NCBI GenBank assembly: GCA_946613885.1
Contig: CAMOGA010000009.1
Coordinates: forward strand, 1-46,892
DNA: 46,892 bases
Source: an uncultured Pseudomonadota bacterium
GTDB lineage: Bacteria; Pseudomonadota; Alphaproteobacteria; Rs-D84
Reading direction: 5' to 3'
In this document: piece after piece, positions 1 to 7,835 of the stretch
Layout: the number at the start of each line of letters is the position of its first letter
How positions within the stretch are numbered: the stretch's first letter is position 1
Translations under genes and position numbers: made by a program
The notes under the pieces: generated by a model
What the model was told of the DNA's origin: nothing
Seen by the model: only the letters and a program-made list of their open reading frames with translations
Databases searched by the model: none

Positions 1-80
1 TGTTATACTACGTGTGCATACTAATAACAAATAACCGATTCGTGCAAGTAAAAAATATAATCATAAAAAAACTCGTAGAT

Positions 81-782
81 TTAAGAACCCGATTGCCCAA
101 ATAAAGCTAGACGAAAAGCATATACTCTTGATTGTTCTCCTTGTCTGTCATCATTGAAACGAAAATAACATACTTGTGCACAGATATCAACACATGCATA
201 ACCAGCATGTCCGCCTTCGATTAAATGAAAAACCCACGGCAAATTTGAACTTGGGTCGTGCATAATATTTTCATTGGTCGGTGTATATCCAATTATTTTA
301 CACCAACAGTATTCTCCGTTTGATACAGATTCATTAGGAGTCCCAGGGATATAATTGGTTCCTGATGTATCTGAACACAAAGCAATACCATTTATTTTGC
401 CACCAGAAAGAGATGCATACCATGTTTTGTTTGAGTCATTAGCTCCGCCTGTTGACCTAAACGTATAATCTAATGTCGAAAAATCAAACGGTGATACCAC
501 CCGCCAACCCTTAAACTTATATCCTGGTTTTGTGGGATTTGCGGGTAAAGATATTGGTGTGTCATATGTGCAAGAATTTGATGCGGTTGGAACGGTTATT
601 TGATTATCACCATTATACCATTTTAAATTTATTACCTCTGGTTCAAATTCTGCACGCAAATTAACAGGACCGGTGCCTGTATTTAACACATCTGTATCAC
701 ATGTTTCACCACCAGTGACATCTGTTGCAAATGATGGCATCGATATAATCATTATCGACAATACCAATATACGTTTTAACAT
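81..782 (-). CDS. Secreted InlB-type repeat protein with one YCWC module
   Basis: Protein of about 233 residues starting MLKRILVLS, with a Sec signal peptide ending near MPSFA. I chose ATG 782 over upstream codons because the signal peptide starts there and a GGGAGACGGGAA purine tract lies just before it. After the signal comes half of an InlB/Listeria-Bacteroides-type repeat (NLKW... then PTKPGYKFKGWRV). A cysteine-rich module follows, with YCWC encoded at 300-311 and a later C-x3-C-x3-C cluster. The same module occurs in the large proteins at 18,433 and 23,583. Probably exported and disulfide-bonded, surface or envelope located; role unknown. It is preceded by a long structured leader (811-998). 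The gene ends near the window edge with no clear terminator. Confidence 0.8.
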   Translation of the reverse strand: MLKRILVLSIMIISMPSFATDVTGGETCDTDVLNTGTGPVNLRAEFEPEVINLKWYNGDNQITVPTASNSCTYDTPISLPANPTKPGYKFKGWRVVSPFDFSTLDYTFRSTGGANDSNKTWYASLSGGKINGIALCSDTSGTNYIPGTPNESVSNGEYCWCKIIGYTPTNENIMHDPSSNLPWVFHLIEGGHAGYACVDICAQVCYFRFNDDRQGEQSRVYAFRLALFGQSGS

Positions 783-810
783 TTCCCGTCTCCCTTGTGT
801 TTTACATACA

Positions 811-998
811 AAAACCACCAGAAATTCAGGTGGTTGGAGATTAAGAACTATAACGTATTGAAAATAGCGGGCTTATTTTTATATATCGCCCTCTCCAACC
901 CTAAATCGGATTGGAGGTGTTTTTTGTCCCCACGGACACAATACGTTACAGGGTTCTTAAGCCCCCGTCAGAAAAATTCTGACGTTCACATTTTAACA
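811..998 (-). promoter_or_regulatory. Structured leader / candidate attenuator upstream of the secreted protein gene
   Basis: Read on the minus strand, an extended -10 (TGTTAAAAT, 990-998) would start a transcript near 983. The RNA would begin with hairpin 967-973/977-983. A long closing stem (939-960 with 841-860) then encloses three hairpins: 925-929/934-938, 893-901/908-916 and 869-872/888-891. The leader ends in an intrinsic terminator (813-819/829-835, then U-rich) about 30 nt before the start codon. Segments 892-900 and 832-840 are perfectly complementary over 9 nt. Their pairing would break both a junction hairpin and the terminator's first arm, as in riboswitch switching. I do not recognise a known class. 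It could instead be a free-standing small RNA or a palindromic mobile repeat. Confidence 0.5.
813..835 (-). terminator. Intrinsic terminator inside the leader
   Basis: Stem AACCACC/GGTGGTT (813-819 with 829-835) with a 9-nt loop, followed on the minus strand by a run of U. It lies upstream of the start codon at 782, so it can only terminate a leader RNA or a small RNA. Confidence 0.6.
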
Positions 999-1044
999 TA
1001 ATTATAAAATTAAAAAAAGCACAATTTTTTTATTTGAAAATGTG

Positions 1045-1072
1045 TTGATTTTTTAATGGGTTATGATAAAAT
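1045..1072 (+). promoter_or_regulatory. Sigma70-type promoter of the CorA-type gene
   Basis: TTGATT (1045-1050), 16-nt spacer, TAAAAT (1067-1072), 46 nt before the start codon. Confidence 0.5.
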
Positions 1073-1118
1073 TCCAAACGATAAAAACTAACAATAAACA
1101 CAAATGGGGGAATGAATA

Positions 1119-2003
1119 ATGTTTGATACAAAAAAATTAAAAACATTCTCTTGGGTTAATGTTGGCAACCCTGATCATGAAGATTTTGAACGTTTGTTAA
1201 CTGAATATAAGATTGATGAAGATACTATATCTGATATTTTGGATATGGATGAACAACCGCGTGTTGAAATCGAAGATGATTACAAGGTTATAATTGTGCG
1301 TTTTCCAATTGCAAATCGTGAAATGGACACCACATGGCACACAGAACCATTGTCTATCATTTATTCAAATAAAAACGTGATAACGGTTTGTCGTAAACGG
1401 TGTGATTTGTTGGATAAAATCAAAGACGATGAAATGGTGTCGCGTGAAACCTTTATTTTGAACGTGATTTATTATATTGCGGAATCTTATCTGCGTGCGT
1501 TAAAGGAATTAAATAAAAAGGTTATAAATTCTAAGAAAACATTACAGGAACGCATCAGAAAGCAAGAATTAATGCAATTGTTAGAGGTAGAAAACGCCTA
1601 TACATTATATATGGCATCTTTGAAAGGCAATCTGACGGTTATGGATAAAATTGATAAAATGCGCGGCTTTGTCAAAGATGAAGATAATCAAGAATTGGCA
1701 GAAGACGCACGCATCGAATTTAATCAGGCAATCGAAGTCGTCACCAGTTATAGTAAAATGTTAAAATCTATCAAGGAAACATTTGAAAGCGTGATTAACA
1801 TTGATTCTAACACCTACATTAATCGTTTGACTGTATGGAATATTATTTTAATGGTGCCAAGTGTGTTGGTTGGTTATTATGGTATGAATATGGAATTGCC
1901 GTATGCCGAACATTCGCATACTGCGTTGGTAATATTTATTTCCATTATGGTATTATTAACTGGATACGGTTTATACACAATCGCCAGACGCAGGGTTTTT
2001 TAA
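1119..2003 (+). CDS. corA: CorA-family divalent cation channel
   Basis: Protein of 294 residues of the CorA / metal ion transporter family, which moves Mg2+ (sometimes Co2+ or other divalent metals) across the inner membrane as a pentamer. The N-terminal two thirds form the acidic cytoplasmic domain with a long helical region (about residues 130-230). The C-terminus has two membrane helices, with the diagnostic GMN signature in YYGMN at the end of the first (about residue 254) and a basic tail (ARRRVF). Length is close to the family norm. The ATG follows a GGGGGAATGAAT purine tract. The substrate cannot be decided from sequence. A small membrane protein gene follows 12 nt later and is probably co-transcribed. 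Confidence 0.92.
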   Translation: MFDTKKLKTFSWVNVGNPDHEDFERLLTEYKIDEDTISDILDMDEQPRVEIEDDYKVIIVRFPIANREMDTTWHTEPLSIIYSNKNVITVCRKRCDLLDKIKDDEMVSRETFILNVIYYIAESYLRALKELNKKVINSKKTLQERIRKQELMQLLEVENAYTLYMASLKGNLTVMDKIDKMRGFVKDEDNQELAEDARIEFNQAIEVVTSYSKMLKSIKETFESVINIDSNTYINRLTVWNIILMVPSVLVGYYGMNMELPYAEHSHTALVIFISIMVLLTGYGLYTIARRRVF

Positions 2004-2015
2004 AGGAGTGTTATT

Positions 2016-2279
2016 ATGAAAAAATATAATAGTTTAGTGGTTAATAGCAAAAAATTGGCTTTATCGATTTTTTTAATTACAACCTTGTGTGCATGTAGAC
2101 ATGATAAAAAAGATGCACAACAGGTTGAACCTGTTATCTCTGACACTGTTGAACGTGCTAATGATGTCCAGCAACAACAAAAAAACCGCAAAACTTTATT
2201 ATGGTTTGCGCCTCTTATTATGTTGGGTGCAGCAGGCGGGGCACTGTTTTGTGCAGATGAAAAATCTAAACACAGATAA
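2016..2279 (+). CDS. Small membrane or lipoprotein-like protein
   Basis: Protein of 87 residues, no family recognised. It has a basic N-terminus, a hydrophobic stretch ending TTLCAC that resembles a lipoprotein signal (lipobox-like LCAC, with an unusual Cys at -2), a polar Gln/Asp-rich middle, and a second hydrophobic segment (about residues 61-78, LLWFAPLIMLGAAGGALF) near the charged C-terminus. The start is well supported by AAAGGAG 8 nt upstream. It follows the CorA-type gene by 12 nt and is closed by the terminator at 2281-2302, so the two form a short operon. The coupling suggests an envelope role, but nothing specific can be claimed. Confidence 0.75.
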   Translation: MKKYNSLVVNSKKLALSIFLITTLCACRHDKKDAQQVEPVISDTVERANDVQQQQKNRKTLLWFAPLIMLGAAGGALFCADEKSKHR

Positions 2280-2280
2280 A

Positions 2281-2302
2281 AAAATCGCCAAATGGCGATT
2301 TT
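2281..2302. terminator. Bidirectional intrinsic terminator
   Basis: AAAATCGCC / GGCGATTTT stem with AAAT loop, T-rich on both sides. It sits between the convergent small membrane gene and adk and can serve both. Confidence 0.85.
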
Positions 2303-2859
2303 TATTTTACGGTTTTTAATATGTAATTAAAATTAATATCAATATCATCGGTTGGTAATTTTATATCATAAAATTGAACGTTTTGTTGTTCGGACAACCA
2401 TTGAATTGCCGGCATGGTTGTAGATTTAAACGCGGCAATACGTTTCTGTACAGCCGTCATATCTGCATCGTCAGAACGATTTCCGCCCTCTGCTATTCTT
2501 TTTTGAATATGTGCAATCATGGTCTCTTCAGATATATTCAAGAATACGATTTTTATATCAAATTTATCGGCATAATTTTCGATTAACCATTTTGCCTGAC
2601 CAATTGTGCGTGGAAATCCATCCAATATTAAATCGTGTTCATCAGGAATATGTTGCGCGATTATAGGGAACAATTCATTGTCAGCCAACAATTCACCACG
2701 TGATATTTTCTTATAAATCTCGGAATCCTTGGGCATGTTGCGTAAAATTGCGCCTGCCTCGGTATAATTAAAATCACGTTGTTTTAACAACAGGTTGGCA
2801 AACGTTCCTTTGCCAGAACCCTGGCCACCCATAAACACAATCATTTCAGGTTTTGTCAT
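2302..2859 (-). CDS. adk: Adenylate kinase
   Basis: Protein of 185 residues catalysing ATP + AMP <-> 2 ADP in the cytoplasm. Visible motifs: the P-loop GGQGSGKGT at about residues 11-19, the AMP-site motif LDGFPRT near residue 80, and the arginine region NRSDD near residue 128. The lid is short and lacks zinc-binding cysteines. An AAAGGAT Shine-Dalgarno sequence precedes the ATG. A candidate extended -10 promoter lies at 2886-2894, immediately after the rpsA terminator. In many bacteria adk sits in the ribosomal protein operon near secY; here it stands alone downstream of rpsA. Confidence 0.95.
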   Translation of the reverse strand: MTKPEMIVFMGGQGSGKGTFANLLLKQRDFNYTEAGAILRNMPKDSEIYKKISRGELLADNELFPIIAQHIPDEHDLILDGFPRTIGQAKWLIENYADKFDIKIVFLNISEETMIAHIQKRIAEGGNRSDDADMTAVQKRIAAFKSTTMPAIQWLSEQQNVQFYDIKLPTDDIDINFNYILKTVK

Positions 2860-2885
2860 TTTTTATCCTTTGTATTGTTCAATAA

Positions 2886-2894
2886 ATTATACCA
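2886..2894 (-). promoter_or_regulatory. Extended -10 promoter for adk
   Basis: On the minus strand TGGTATAAT (2886-2894). No good -35; that position overlaps the rpsA terminator stem. The extended -10 is the main support. Confidence 0.5.
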
Positions 2895-2907
2895 TAAAAA
2901 ACAAAAA

Positions 2908-2929
2908 AATCCCACTAAAAAGTGGGATT
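2908..2929 (-). terminator. rpsA terminator
   Basis: Stem AATCCCACT / AGTGGGATT (2908-2916 with 2921-2929), tetraloop, followed on the minus strand by seven U residues. It lies 21 nt after the rpsA stop codon. Confidence 0.9.
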
Positions 2930-2949
2930 TGTAAACATAATCAATCAGA

Positions 2950-4668
2950 TTATTTTTTGCTGTTTTCAATTGCAGCGCCCAAAATGTCACCCAAAACAGA
3001 ACCAGAATCTGCTTCGTTTGCAAATTCTTTAACCGCCTGTTTTTCCAATGTGACCTGTAATGCGCGCACAGACAATTTAACATTGTTGCCTTCGACAGAT
3101 ACAACAGATGCTTCGATTGAATCACCAACGTTGTATTTAGATGTATCTTGTTCGTTCTTTTCACGTGACAAATCTGTTCTGCGGATTGTACCACGAACAT
3201 CGCCCGGCAAAGCCAAGATTAATTCATCAGGTGTAATTTCAGATACTGTTCCGCAAACAACTGCGCCTTTCTTTAATGTTGTGGCATTGTTATCTGCGTT
3301 TTCTGTCAATTGTTTGATACCCAAAGTGATGCGTTCTTTTTCTGGATTGATGTCCAAAATTTTAGCAGTCACTTCTTGACCACGAACGAATTTCTTCAAT
3401 TCTTCTTCGTCTAATTTATTCCAAGACAAATCAGAAATATGAATCATACCGTCTAAATCAGGTGTCAACGCAACAAACAAACCAAATTCTGTTGTGTTTT
3501 TGATTGGACCAGTGATAACATCACCGACTTTGTGGGTTTCAGCAAATTCTTTCCATGGATTTGGTTGTAATTGCTTATAACCCAATGAAATACGGCGTTT
3601 TTCTTGGTCAATATCCAAAACAACAACGTTGACTTCTTGACCTACTTGCAAAACTTTGCTTGGGTGAATATTTTTGTTGGTCCATGACAATTCAGACATA
3701 TGAACCAAACCTTCGATATTGTTGCCCAAATCAATAAATGCACCATAATCGGTCACAGAAGACACTGTTCCTGTCACTGTATCGCCAACATTAAATGCCT
3801 TAGATGCAGTTTCCCATGGGTCTTCTTCTAATTGTTTTGCGCCCAATGAAATACGATGTGATTCTGGGTCAAATTGAATAACTTTAACCTTAATCGTTTC
3901 GCCAACATGAACCAATTCACGTGGGTGGTTAATACGTTTCCAAGACAAATCTGTGACGTGCAACAAACCGTCAATTCCGCCCAAATCAACAAACACACCA
4001 TAATCAGTGATATTTTTGACTGTGCCTTCCAGAACTGCACCCAATGAAATGTTTTTCATTGCTTCTTTCTGTGCAGCAGCAATTTCATCTGCCTGAATTG
4101 CACGACGGGATACAATAGCATTTGTACGCAAAGCATCCATTTTTAATACACGGAATTTGTCTTTCAAACCAATTAAAGATTTGGCATCACGTACCGGTTT
4201 ATGGTCAACCTGGCTGGATGGCATAAATGCAAACACGCCATTGATATCCACAGTGTAGCCACCGCGAACGACATCGATAATTGTGCCTTCTGGATCGATA
4301 CCATCTGCAACTGTTTTTTCCAAATCTTTCCATGCTTTTTCTGCACGTGCCTTGGTATAAGACAAAACGGCTGTCCCTTCGCGGGATTCATATCTTTCAA
4401 CGAAAACGTCAATAATGTCGCCCACAGATGGAACAGATGCACCAAATTCTTTTAATGGAATACGACCTTCGGATTTCAAGCCAACATCAACCATGGCGAA
4501 ATCACCACGAATATCTTTGACTGTTCCTTTGGTGGCATAGCCCTGTAAAGTTTCTTGGCTGCCATAATTTTTATCAAACATCTGAACGAAATCTTCGCCA
4601 GATAATGGATTAAATAAATCTTTGGATAAATCTTTCATAGAATTTATAACAAAGTTTGCCATTGTCAT
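2950..4668 (-). CDS. rpsA: 30S ribosomal protein S1
   Basis: About 572 residues with six consecutive S1 (OB-fold) RNA-binding domains. The best conserved are domains 3-5 (motifs ITDYGVFVDL, VTDYGAFIDL, TTEFGLFVAL, each followed by an H(V/I/M)(T/S)(D/E)LSW motif); domains 1, 2 and 6 are more diverged. S1 binds mRNA and brings it to the 30S subunit. The start is ambiguous: ATG codons at 4668, 4662 and 4638 all lack a Shine-Dalgarno sequence, as is common for autoregulated S1 genes. I took the first ATG. A strong promoter (4738-4766), a candidate pseudoknot leader (4690-4732) and a strong terminator make this a single-gene unit. Confidence 0.95.
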   Translation of the reverse strand: MTMANFVINSMKDLSKDLFNPLSGEDFVQMFDKNYGSQETLQGYATKGTVKDIRGDFAMVDVGLKSEGRIPLKEFGASVPSVGDIIDVFVERYESREGTAVLSYTKARAEKAWKDLEKTVADGIDPEGTIIDVVRGGYTVDINGVFAFMPSSQVDHKPVRDAKSLIGLKDKFRVLKMDALRTNAIVSRRAIQADEIAAAQKEAMKNISLGAVLEGTVKNITDYGVFVDLGGIDGLLHVTDLSWKRINHPRELVHVGETIKVKVIQFDPESHRISLGAKQLEEDPWETASKAFNVGDTVTGTVSSVTDYGAFIDLGNNIEGLVHMSELSWTNKNIHPSKVLQVGQEVNVVVLDIDQEKRRISLGYKQLQPNPWKEFAETHKVGDVITGPIKNTTEFGLFVALTPDLDGMIHISDLSWNKLDEEELKKFVRGQEVTAKILDINPEKERITLGIKQLTENADNNATTLKKGAVVCGTVSEITPDELILALPGDVRGTIRRTDLSREKNEQDTSKYNVGDSIEASVVSVEGNNVKLSVRALQVTLEKQAVKEFANEADSGSVLGDILGAAIENSKK

Positions 4669-4689
4669 AATTAGAAAAGACAAGGTCTT

Positions 4690-4732
4690 GTGGGGTTAAT
4701 CGGACTGATTCCACGCCCACCCGCGAAATCAG
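4690..4732 (-). promoter_or_regulatory. Candidate pseudoknot leader of rpsA
   Basis: Read on the minus strand, the transcript predicted from the promoter at 4738-4766 starts almost exactly at a stem CTGATT/AATCAG (4727-4732 with 4705-4710). Its 16-nt loop contains GTGGG (4716-4720), complementary to CCCAC downstream (4690-4694), giving an H-type pseudoknot 22 nt before the first ATG. S1 genes are often autoregulated through their own leader, so this is a plausible S1-binding element. Confidence 0.45.
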
Positions 4733-4737
4733 GACGT

Positions 4738-4766
4738 ATTATAAAGATATTTTAATCAAAAATCAA
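4738..4766 (-). promoter_or_regulatory. Strong sigma70-type promoter of rpsA
   Basis: TTGATT (4761-4766), 17-nt spacer, perfect TATAAT (4738-4743) on the minus strand. Confidence 0.8.
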
Positions 4767-4772
4767 GAAAAA

Positions 4773-4790
4773 ACCGCCCAAACGGGCGGT
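4773..4790 (-). terminator. thyA terminator
   Basis: ACCGCCC / GGGCGGT stem (4773-4779 with 4784-4790), loop AAAC, followed on the minus strand by six U. It lies directly after the thyA stop codon. Confidence 0.92.
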
Positions 4791-4793
4791 AAA

Positions 4794-5753
4794 TTAACGT
4801 GCTACATCACCAGACAATTTTTCATGACAAATATAGTCCTTTAATATGAAGCCATTTTTAGATGACCAGTTCAGCAACCCGTTCCAGTTGTTGTCCGGAA
4901 TTTCCATTGTTGGTAATTTGTTTGGCTTTCTAGATAATTGTTCACGAACCTGTGGAATATGATTTTCATAAATATGAACATCACCCAAATTGCCACGCAA
5001 TACACCCGGTTCGTATCCCAGTTCTTTGGCAAACAATAATAATAACATTGCATACGAGGCAATATTAAACGGCACACCTAAAAACATATCGCAAGACCGT
5101 TGATTCCAAATCAAATTAACTTTGTTATTATGAATCAGTATTTGATAAGAATAATGGCACGGTGGCAAAGCCATATTATGTTCATAGCTTGGATTCCATG
5201 CATTAACAATCAAACGGCGATTATTTGGATCGTGTTTGGCAGTTTCTATAACATTTTTTAATTGATCTATGCCTGGTTTGCTTGGGTTAAAATTATTTGT
5301 TGGGTTATTCGGATTCCATTGATATTCACCGTTCCAATGACGCCATTGCCAACCATAAACAGGTCCCAAATCACGACATTCATTCATGGCCTGATTCTTC
5401 AACTTTTTTGCCTGTTCATCGGTTATAGGTTTGCGATCGTTATCCATCCAAGCACTGAATACCTTTGATTCATACTCTGGTTTCCAAGAATCTATATTGC
5501 CCCACTCGTCCCAAATATGGCAATTGCGATCCAACAGCCACTGTTTATCTGTTATGCCTTTGATAAAAAATTCCAATTCTGTAAAAATTGTTCTGGGTGG
5601 CATTTTTTTAGTAGTTATTAACGGGAAACCGTCTTTCATATCATGTGTAAATGTTGCACCCCATGGTATGCGAATTGTTGGAATGCCAGTGCGATTATCG
5701 GACTTTGTTCCGTTTGTCAGACAGTTATCCAGGATGTCTAAATATTGTTTCAT
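4794..5753 (-). CDS. thyA: Thymidylate synthase (ThyA type)
   Basis: Protein of 319 residues that methylates dUMP to dTMP with methylene-tetrahydrofolate. Visible motifs: the N-terminal phosphate-binding region DNRTGIPT, the catalytic cysteine in PPCHYSYQI, the QRSCDMFLGVPFNIASYAML block and the GDVHIYENH block. I chose ATG 5753 (MKQYLDIL) rather than the upstream in-frame codon because GAAAGGAATT precedes it and it fits the family start. The extreme C-terminus (HEKLSGDVAR) is a little diverged. It stands alone, with no folA beside it; promoter at 5774-5801 and terminator at 4773. Confidence 0.95.
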   Translation of the reverse strand: MKQYLDILDNCLTNGTKSDNRTGIPTIRIPWGATFTHDMKDGFPLITTKKMPPRTIFTELEFFIKGITDKQWLLDRNCHIWDEWGNIDSWKPEYESKVFSAWMDNDRKPITDEQAKKLKNQAMNECRDLGPVYGWQWRHWNGEYQWNPNNPTNNFNPSKPGIDQLKNVIETAKHDPNNRRLIVNAWNPSYEHNMALPPCHYSYQILIHNNKVNLIWNQRSCDMFLGVPFNIASYAMLLLLFAKELGYEPGVLRGNLGDVHIYENHIPQVREQLSRKPNKLPTMEIPDNNWNGLLNWSSKNGFILKDYICHEKLSGDVAR

Positions 5754-5773
5754 AATAAATTCCTTTCTTTTAT

Positions 5774-5801
5774 ATTCTACATCCCCTGTCCTGATGTTCA
5801 A
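5774..5801 (-). promoter_or_regulatory. thyA promoter
   Basis: On the minus strand TTGAAC (5796-5801), 16-nt spacer, TAGAAT (5774-5779), about 20 nt before the thyA ATG. Confidence 0.55.
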
Positions 5802-5835
5802 TCATTAACAAAAATACACGTCCAAGTCAACAAAA

Positions 5836-5855
5836 AACCGCCCAAATGGGCGGTT
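5836..5855 (-). terminator. tig terminator
   Basis: AACCGCCC / GGGCGGTT stem (5836-5843 with 5848-5855), AAAT loop, U-rich tail on the minus strand, just after the tig stop codon. Confidence 0.9.
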
Positions 5856-5858
5856 GTT

Positions 5859-7157
5859 TTATTTTACAGATGCCTGTTTAAACAATTCTTCTGCAGGTAC
5901 CGATTTTTCTTTTTGTTTTACATGGGTTAACATTGCATCCAAAGATTTTCTTTCGAAAATCATGCCACGTAACATGGCGACCGCATTTTGATTTTTGTTG
6001 TAAAATTCAAATACTTGTTTTGGATCTGGATAACGGGATGCCTCGTTCCAAATGGCATTTTGCAAATCGTCACGAGTGACTTCCACTTTGTTTTGTGTTC
6101 CCCATTCTGCTAAAATCAGTCCTAATTTAACACGACGTTCAGCATCTTTCTTTTCTTGTTTTTCATCCCATTTGTGTTCATGACCATGTTCGTGTTCATG
6201 TTGTTCATGTTCAGATTTAGCCATAGATAATTCTTGGTTTACCAAAGATTCTGGCAATTCCATTTTTACCTTGTCTGCCAATTGATCCAACAATTCATTG
6301 CGCATAGATTGTTGTGCAGCCTCGGTATATTGATTTGTGATTATCGTACGGATATATTCTTTTAATTTTTCAACAGATTCATGACCAACAGATTTTGCCA
6401 AATCGTCATTTAATTCTGGTAAAATATGTTTACGAATTTCGTGGATTTTTACCGCAAAACGTGCCTTTTTGCCGGCCAAATTTTCTGCATGATATTCTTT
6501 TGGAAATGTGACATTTACATCAAATTCATCACCAGATTTATGACCGATGATTTGATCTTCGAAACCTGGAATAAATGAACCAGAACCCAAAATCAAATGA
6601 TGTTTTTTTGCCGCACCACCTTCAAAAGCATCTTTACCGATAAATCCAGTAAAATCGATAACCGCAACATCCCCATCAGCGGCAGCATACTTGTCATCTT
6701 GTTTTTCAGCAGTGCTGCGTGATTTGCGGATATTGTTTAATGCTGTTTCTACTTCTTTTTCATCCAATTTAGTTGTTTTTTTGGTGACTGTAATTTTTTC
6801 TAAATCGACACCTGGGAATTCTGGTAATTTATCAAAATCCATTGTGTATTCAACATCTTTGCCAATTGTAAAACCGGACAAATCAACGTGTGGCTGCGCC
6901 GCCAGACGTAATTTTTTGTCATTAACATAATTTTGTAAATCTTGATTAATAACACGGTCAATTGCATCACCCCATGCGGAAGCATTGTGTTTTTGACGCA
7001 ATATTGTTAACGGAATATGTCCAGGACGAAATCCAGGCATTTTTGCAGTTTTGCCATATTCTAACAAAATTTCATCTGCAATTTTTTGAACTTCATCGGC
7101 AGAAATCTTGCCAGACAATGTATAATGTAAATCTTTGATTTTTTCTTTTGTAAACAT
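5859..7157 (-). CDS. tig: Trigger factor (ribosome-bound chaperone)
   Basis: Protein of 432 residues, the usual trigger factor length. The N-terminal ribosome-binding domain holds the signature MPGFRPGHIP near residue 41 (family GFRxGxxP). An FKBP-like prolyl isomerase domain follows at about residues 155-245 (AVIDFTGFIG, GSGSFIPGFE), then a helical C-terminal domain. Odd feature: the C-terminal domain contains a His/Glu-rich insertion around residues 310-330 (EHEQHEHEHGHEHKWDE) that could bind metal. AAGGATG precedes the ATG, and a very good promoter lies at 7189-7217. The usual clpP/clpX neighbours are absent. Confidence 0.93.
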   Translation of the reverse strand: MFTKEKIKDLHYTLSGKISADEVQKIADEILLEYGKTAKMPGFRPGHIPLTILRQKHNASAWGDAIDRVINQDLQNYVNDKKLRLAAQPHVDLSGFTIGKDVEYTMDFDKLPEFPGVDLEKITVTKKTTKLDEKEVETALNNIRKSRSTAEKQDDKYAAADGDVAVIDFTGFIGKDAFEGGAAKKHHLILGSGSFIPGFEDQIIGHKSGDEFDVNVTFPKEYHAENLAGKKARFAVKIHEIRKHILPELNDDLAKSVGHESVEKLKEYIRTIITNQYTEAAQQSMRNELLDQLADKVKMELPESLVNQELSMAKSEHEQHEHEHGHEHKWDEKQEKKDAERRVKLGLILAEWGTQNKVEVTRDDLQNAIWNEASRYPDPKQVFEFYNKNQNAVAMLRGMIFERKSLDAMLTHVKQKEKSVPAEELFKQASVK

Positions 7158-7188
7158 AATTCATCCTTATGATATGAAACTGGGGTTG

Positions 7189-7217
7189 ATTATACAAAAC
7201 TTTTTTTCAAAATTCAA
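7189..7217 (-). promoter_or_regulatory. Strong sigma70-type promoter of tig
   Basis: On the minus strand TTGAAT (7212-7217), 17-nt spacer, perfect TATAAT (7189-7194). Confidence 0.8.
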
Positions 7218-7245
7218 CATAAACTTGATAAAAAATGTAAATAAA

Positions 7246-7267
7246 AAAACCGCCAAACGGCGGTTTT
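7246..7267 (-). terminator. rplM-rpsI operon terminator
   Basis: AAAACCGCC / GGCGGTTTT stem (about 7246-7254 with 7259-7267), AAAC loop, U-rich on the minus strand, 16 nt after the rpsI stop codon. Confidence 0.88.
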
Positions 7268-7283
7268 GAAATATAACCCAATA

Positions 7284-7835
7284 TTAACGTTTGCTGAACT
7301 GAGTTGAACGACGTGCTTTGTGGAAACCAAAGTGTTTACGTTCAACAACACGGCTGTCGCGTGTCAAGAATCCAGCAGATTTTAATGCTGCACGTAATTC
7401 TGGTTCTGCTTTTTCCAATGCTTTGGAAATACCGTGTTTTACTGCGCCCGCCTGACCAGACAAACCACCGCCGGCGACCATAGCAATAACGTCATATGCA
7501 CCATCACGTTTTGTGACATCAAATGGTTGAACCAAAATCATTTGTAACACCGGACGTTTGAAATATTCAGTCATTGGTGTTTCATTGATGATAATATTAC
7601 CTTTGCCTGGCATTAAATAAACTCGCGCCACAGAATCTTTACGTTTCCCAGTTGCATAAATCGCACCAGACAATTTAATATTTGCCATATTAACAGATGC
7701 CGCAGCTGTCGCCTTTGGTGCAGTTTTAACCGCAGTTGGTTTTTTTGCAGGGGCTGCTTTCTTAGCGGTTGTTTTTGGTGCCGCTTTGGCTGTTGTAGTT
7801 TTTTTCGCAGCCGTTGTTTTCTTTGTTTCTGTCAT
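7284..7835 (-). CDS. rpsI: 30S ribosomal protein S9 with long basic N-terminal extension
   Basis: Protein of 183 residues. The conserved S9 core starts near residue 50 with [12 protein letters not shown] and ends with the characteristic RRSTQFSKR tail, which contacts tRNA in the P site. The first ~50 residues are an Ala/Lys/Thr-rich low-complexity extension absent from typical S9 (about 130 residues). An internal ATG (MANIKLSG) could start the core, but no Shine-Dalgarno sequence precedes it. The distal ATG overlaps the rplM stop codon (TAATG) and has AAAGGGG upstream, so I kept the long form. Co-transcribed with rplM, as in most bacteria. Confidence 0.95.
   Translation of the reverse strand: MTETKKTTAAKKTTTAKAAPKTTAKKAAPAKKPTAVKTAPKATAAASVNMANIKLSGAIYATGKRKDSVARVYLMPGKGNIIINETPMTEYFKRPVLQMILVQPFDVTKRDGAYDVIAMVAGGGLSGQAGAVKHGISKALEKAEPELRAALKSAGFLTRDSRVVERKHFGFHKARRSTQFSKR

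Noticed and set aside
80..960. TTAAGAACCC at 80-89 and its inverted copy at 951-960 as ends of a mobile element
   Set aside because: Only 10 bp match, the flanks do not, there is no transposase, and the first copy overlaps the gene's stop region. Probably chance.
811..998. Leader as tmRNA, 6S RNA or SRP RNA
   Set aside because: No tRNA-like T arm or tag frame, no 6S-like single rod with central bubble, and no SRP GGAA-loop consensus.
673..1001. Small plus-strand reading frames over the leader region
   Set aside because: They run through RNA-like inverted repeats and terminator stems, have no ribosome site and no protein-like composition.
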